The notes beneath the pieces were generated by a model that was not told the DNA's origin, searched no databases, and saw nothing but the letters and a program-made list of their open reading frames with translations. Positions 28,793 to 31,693 of a DNA stretch of 31,693 bases are shown here, one piece after another. How positions within the stretch are numbered: position 1 is the first letter of the stretch; each line of letters opens with the position of its first letter. The stretch lies in NCBI GenBank assembly GCA_964485515.1, contig CAZALT010000018.1, forward strand, positions 1-31,693. Direction: 5' to 3'. Position numbers and translations under genes: made by a program. The DNA is from CAZALT01 sp964485515 (GTDB taxonomy: Bacteria; Actinomycetota; Acidimicrobiia; Acidimicrobiales; Acidimicrobilacustridaceae).

Positions 28793-29599
28793 ATGGCTGC
28801 ATATCCGTCGTCCACCGCTCCGGGGGAACCCGTGCTCGTCACCGTCGAGCGTGATGCCGAGGGCGTGGCGCTCATCCGACTCGACAACGGCAAGGTGAAC
28901 TCGCTGTCCACCGAGTTGCTCGCCCAGTTCGCCGCGATCGTCGCCGATCTGGCCGCCGATCCGCCCGGCGCGGTCGTGGTCGCCGGCAACGACCGGATCT
29001 TCGCCGCCGGTGCCGACATCTCCGAGTTCGACGGTCCCGACGACGCCCGTCGCATCGGTGCGGCGTTCCGCGCCGCTCTCGACGCCCTGGCGGTGCTGCC
29101 CCGACCGACGATCGCCGCGATCAACGGGTTCGCCCTCGGTGGGGGCTGCGAGCTCGCGCTGGCCTGCGACTTCCGCATCGCAGGGGACACGGCCCGCCTG
29201 GGGCAGCCCGAGATCCTGCTGGGCATCATCCCGGGGGGAGGCGGCACGCAGCGACTCACTCGCCTGGTCGGTCCTTCGGTGGCCAAGGACCTGATCTTCA
29301 GCGGTCGACAGGTGCGTGCCTCGGAGGCGTTGGCGGTCGGCCTCGTCGACGAGGTGGTCCCCGCCGACGACGTGCTCGCCGCGGCGATGGCGAAGGCGAC
29401 GGTGTTCGCGAAAGGCCCGAGCGTGGCGCTCGGCCTGGCCAAGCGTGCGATCGACGGCGGACTCGACGGGTCGCTCGACGAGGGCCTCGCGCTTGAGCAG
29501 CGGGTGTTCGCCGAGGTGTTCGCCACCGACGACGCCCGCATCGGGGTGGGCAGCTTCCGGGAGTCCGGGCCGGGCAAGGCCACCTTCACCGGTCGCTGA
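28793..29599 (+). CDS. Enoyl-CoA hydratase/isomerase family (crotonase)
   Basis: Hydrates trans-2-enoyl-CoA in fatty-acid beta-oxidation or related acyl-CoA chemistry, in the cytoplasm. The 268-residue protein starts at ATG 28793 after a leaderless -10 box. Crotonase signatures are the oxyanion-hole segment IFAAGADISEFDG, the second oxyanion Gly in AAINGFALGGGCELALACD, and a catalytic Glu in LGQPEILLGIIPGGGGTQRL. The Glu at the other catalytic position of enoyl-CoA hydratases corresponds to GGCELALA. The C-terminus ends ESGPGKATFTGR, close to the usual F..KR.P.F.G. ending. Exact substrate not predictable. Confidence 0.92.
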   Translation: MAAYPSSTAPGEPVLVTVERDAEGVALIRLDNGKVNSLSTELLAQFAAIVADLAADPPGAVVVAGNDRIFAAGADISEFDGPDDARRIGAAFRAALDALAVLPRPTIAAINGFALGGGCELALACDFRIAGDTARLGQPEILLGIIPGGGGTQRLTRLVGPSVAKDLIFSGRQVRASEALAVGLVDEVVPADDVLAAAMAKATVFAKGPSVALGLAKRAIDGGLDGSLDEGLALEQRVFAEVFATDDARIGVGSFRESGPGKATFTGR

Positions 29600-29604
29600 T
29601 CCGA

Positions 29605-29639
29605 GTCCGAACCCGCGTCCGGAGTCGCGTCCGAACCCG
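29605..29639. repeat. Partial tandem repeat after enoyl-CoA hydratase
   Basis: GTCCGAACCCG occurs at 29605-29615 and 29629-29639, with period 24, starting six bases after the stop codon; the block between copies carries a further related GTCCGGA. Confidence 0.6.
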
Positions 29640-29652
29640 GTCGGGCGACCGG

Positions 29653-29658
29653 TAGCGT
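29653..29658 (+). promoter_or_regulatory. -10 box TAGCGT, leaderless promoter of rhomboid gene
   Basis: TAGCGT ends 7 bases before GTG 29666. It supports the GTG over the internal ATG at 29699. Confidence 0.6.
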
Positions 29659-29665
29659 CGACGGG

Positions 29666-30601
29666 GTGAGCACCATCCCCGCCCGCGGCGAGCAAGCCAT
29701 GACCACCTGCTACCGGCATCCCGATCGTCGGGCCGGTGTGAGCTGCCAGCGTTGCGGCAACCCGATCTGCCCGAGCTGCATGGTGCAGGCGTCGGTGGGC
29801 TTCCACTGCCCGGACTGCGCGCATCGGGGCGCCCAGAAGGTCGTCACCCCGACAAGCCTGGCGACCAGGCCCATCGTGACGATGGTCCTCATGGGCCTCA
29901 ACATCGCGGCGTTCGTCGCCCAGATGGCCACGTCGGCCGACGCGGGCAACGCCCTCAACAGCCGTAGCCTCAGCGGATCGGTCTCGGAGAACGGCGCGCT
30001 CTTCGGCGTCGGTGAGGCCGTCCGCACCATCGGCGGGTGGGTGCCCACGACCGGGGTGGCGGCGGGCGAGTACTGGCGCATCATCACCGGCGGGTTCCTG
30101 CACGGCGGTCTCATCCACCTCGCCATGAACATGGTGGTCCTGTGGATCATCGGCTCGCAGCTCGAGCCCGCCCTGGGCAAGGCCCGCTTCCTCGCGCTCT
30201 ACATCACGGGTCTGGTGGCCGGGTCGCTCGGCGTGCTGCTCATCTCGCCGCTCAGCCCCACGGTGGGCGCGTCGGGTGCGGTCTTCGCCCTCTTCGGCGC
30301 CGCGTTCGCCTACCAGCGGTCTCGGGGCATCAACCCGATGACGTCGGGTCTGGGCGGGCTGCTCATCTTGAACCTGCTCATCAGCTTCCTGCCGGGCGTC
30401 TCGTTCGGCGGGCACCTGGGCGGGTTCGTCGGTGGCCTCCTCGCCGGCTGGTTGATCTTCGAGCTCGACAAGCGCCTGGCCAACAAGTGGGCCGGCGTCG
30501 CCGCGTGCGCCGCGATGACCGCGGTGATGTTCGTCGGCTGCATCTGGGCCGCATCCCAGTGGGCCGACCCCGTGCTCGGCTTCCTCGACTTCTGGAGGTA
30601 G
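29666..30601 (+). CDS. Rhomboid-family intramembrane serine protease with N-terminal zinc ribbon
   Basis: Polytopic membrane protease of 311 residues. GTG 29666 is supported by TAGCGT at leaderless spacing. A cytoplasmic B-box-like zinc region holds eight potential ligands: Cys15, His18, Cys27, Cys30, Cys35, Cys38, Cys48 and Cys51. The rhomboid domain (about 70-300) has six or seven helices, with the loop HGGLIHLAMNMVVLWIIG (the conserved H…N), the nucleophile Ser203 in TVGASGAVFALFGA and the catalytic His250 in SFGGHLGGFVGG. Both dyad residues are present, so it should be active and cleave helices in the membrane. The zinc-ribbon-plus-rhomboid layout recurs in actinobacteria. Downstream composition changes. 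Confidence 0.92.
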   Translation: MSTIPARGEQAMTTCYRHPDRRAGVSCQRCGNPICPSCMVQASVGFHCPDCAHRGAQKVVTPTSLATRPIVTMVLMGLNIAAFVAQMATSADAGNALNSRSLSGSVSENGALFGVGEAVRTIGGWVPTTGVAAGEYWRIITGGFLHGGLIHLAMNMVVLWIIGSQLEPALGKARFLALYITGLVAGSLGVLLISPLSPTVGASGAVFALFGAAFAYQRSRGINPMTSGLGGLLILNLLISFLPGVSFGGHLGGFVGGLLAGWLIFELDKRLANKWAGVAACAAMTAVMFVGCIWAASQWADPVLGFLDFWR

Positions 30602-30860
30602 CCGTGCTCGCCACGTTGGTTCGTGGTCCCTCTCGACCGTCAAAGCGGTGATGGTTTGCTGGCGCGCCGGTTGAGGGTGACGTGAGATCAGCGCTGGAGC
30701 GTGCTCATGATGCTGGTTGCGAGGCACCACGGTGTGTGTGATTGTGATCGCGGAGAGTCATGTTGCGGTTCTGAGTAGCTGGTGCGCGGTCGCGTCACCG
30801 GCTGGAGGTTCGCCGTCGTCTGGGGTCGGTCGCGAGCAGTGCTGATCCCGGAGGGTTTCT
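30602..30860. other. Intergenic region with lower GC; no gene seen
   Basis: About 260 bases between the rhomboid stop and the next start. It is more AT-rich and GT-repeat-rich (for example gtgtgtgtgattgtgatcg near 30730) than the rest of the window. I find no convincing coding frame, hairpin with T-run or TANNNT box at leaderless spacing. The only clear signal is the ribosome-binding site GGAGGG at 30850-30855. Confidence 0.6.
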
Positions 30861-31693
30861 GTGAAGGTGGTACGTCGCTGCGGCGATTCGACGTTTGGCT
30901 TGGCCTCGCTCGGTCGAGCTCTGCTCGCGGTGGCCGTGGTCGCCACCCTCCTGCCGATCTCAGCCGTCGTGGCTGCGTTTGCAGGCATGGTCTCACCCAC
31001 CCCGGTGGCGGCGGATCCTGTGGGTCTGTCGACCTTCGCTGGATCTGGGACCGTTGGTCAGGCGAATGGAAGCGGGTCTGCTGCGTCGTTCGACTCGCTC
31101 GTCGACCTCGCGAGAAGTGCTGATGGCTCGTACCTCTACGCACTCGAAAAGGGCTCCGATGGTCGACCGAACGCGGTTCGCAGGATCACGGTGGCGACGG
31201 GAGCGGTGGCGACTCTCACCTCGGGGGACAGGTTGGTCGCGCCGACGCACATCGAAACGAACCCGGCGGGCGAGGTGTTCGTGGCCGTGACGCATGCCGG
31301 CGAAGGCGCCATCGTGAAGGTCGCGGCGAGCGGCGCCCAGACCCTTCACCTGACCGGCACGACAAAGGGGTCGGACTTCTCGTTCTCACCCGACGGATCG
31401 GAGCTGTTCTATCTGTACAAGCACATCGAGTGCCCGATTCAGTGTGTGGCAACCAACTCACTGTGGAAGATCGGCAGCGCTGGCGGTGTGGCAACCAGCG
31501 GAACTGACCAGGGAGCAGTTGGCCACCACGGCCGCGACGGCATCGATGACATGGCATGGGATGCCCAGGGTCGGCTCTACGTGATCTGGAGCGGAGCCGG
31601 TCCAGGTGGACTGATCGCGTATCCCCCGCAGCTCTACCGGTTCCACGGTCCCAACAACTTCGAGCTGGTTCGCGGGAGCTTCTTCACCAAGCA
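30861..31693 (+). CDS. Secreted beta-propeller (NHL/WD-like) protein, N-terminal part only
   Basis: An open frame runs from GTG 30861 to the window end without a stop (277 codons seen). GGAGGG (30850-30855) sits five bases before the start, a true Shine-Dalgarno unlike most genes here. The N-terminus (VKVVRRCGDSTFGLASLGRA, then a hydrophobic stretch LLAVAVVATLLPISAVVAAFAG) is a signal peptide, with likely cleavage after PTPVAA. The mature part begins DPVGLSTFAGSGTVGQANGS and repeats propeller-like strands: GSYLYALEKGSDGRPNAVRR, AGEVFVAVTHAGEGAIVKVA, SFSPDGSELFYLYKH and AQGRLYVIWSG. Similar modules open large extracellular or RHS/YD-repeat proteins, but that part would lie outside the window. 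Codon use is less GC-biased than its neighbours, hinting at transfer or relaxed selection. Confidence 0.75.
   Translation, partial: MKVVRRCGDSTFGLASLGRALLAVAVVATLLPISAVVAAFAGMVSPTPVAADPVGLSTFAGSGTVGQANGSGSAASFDSLVDLARSADGSYLYALEKGSDGRPNAVRRITVATGAVATLTSGDRLVAPTHIETNPAGEVFVAVTHAGEGAIVKVAASGAQTLHLTGTTKGSDFSFSPDGSELFYLYKHIECPIQCVATNSLWKIGSAGGVATSGTDQGAVGHHGRDGIDDMAWDAQGRLYVIWSGAGPGGLIAYPPQLYRFHGPNNFELVRGSFFTK

Noticed and set aside
28193..30730. Very long minus-strand frame covering mscL, enoyl-CoA hydratase and rhomboid
   Set aside because: It is out of frame with mscL and antisense to two clear enzymes; composition is shadow-like.
30782..31123. Alternative plus-strand frame at the window end
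   Set aside because: It is out of frame with the signal-peptide protein, lacks a ribosome-binding site and shows no motif.

Overview
The window is high-GC DNA with many GTG starts. It looks like a chromosome segment from an actinomycete-like bacterium, probably class Acidimicrobiia. Lineage is inferred from gene content: PhoU next to a SenX3/RegX3-type pair, a DivIVA-domain protein, a DUF2342 metalloprotease, a large UPF0182 membrane protein and class II FBPase. There is no 16S gene, tRNA, CRISPR array, insertion sequence or phage module here. The sequence is a draft scaffold with two 100-N gaps, at 2068-2167 and 24306-24405. The second appears spurious, because the same 39 bases flank it on both sides.

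Layout. 1-2982: phosphate-signalling operon (phoU, sensor kinase, response regulator). 3129-4781: MFS permease with a long acidic tail. 4782-5017: remnant of a VapB/FitA-type antitoxin. 5018-6280 (-): DUF2342 metalloprotease. 6378-7379: SDR-fold protein. 7421-8797 (-): HtrA-like PDZ protein lacking the catalytic His. 8943-10185: possible leader peptide, small membrane protein and MreB, which apparently starts with CTG. 10224-10958 (-): HEAT-repeat protein, divergent from a TetR regulator (10977-11609). 11614-11814 (-): small membrane protein. 11887-12987: PDZ/Lon-type Ser-Lys protease. 13106-14881: DivIVA domain fused to a phage MuF-like head-morphogenesis domain. 14977-18030: UPF0182. 18085-18663: membrane protein. 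18737-19723 (-): GlpX. 19802-21982: zinc-ribbon protein, protein with a C-terminal J-domain, alpha/beta hydrolase. 22004-23553 (-): L,D-transpeptidase and a secreted lipoprotein. 23627-25391 (-): MFS transporter split by the spurious gap. 25479-26735: MurA with Asp in place of the catalytic Cys. 26842-28169: NifU-type Fe-S protein and a MeaB GTPase. 28276-28689 (-): MscL. 28793-29599: enoyl-CoA hydratase. 29666-30601: zinc-ribbon rhomboid protease. 30861 to the end: N-terminus of a secreted beta-propeller-like protein with different composition.

Two patterns run through the whole window. First, at least 15 genes carry a TANNNT hexamer whose last T lies 6-9 bases before the start codon, with no ribosome-binding site. 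This is the layout of leaderless mRNAs and it fixes many starts. Second, short tandem duplications (7-19 bp units) sit on or just after several stop codons.

Functionally the region is mostly envelope and housekeeping: peptidoglycan synthesis and cross-linking (MurA, L,D-transpeptidase), cell shape and polarity (MreB, DivIVA fusion), membrane proteolysis, osmotic protection (MscL) and phosphate sensing. The most unusual element is the DivIVA-MuF fusion. The catalytically altered HtrA and the truncated antitoxin are also notable.
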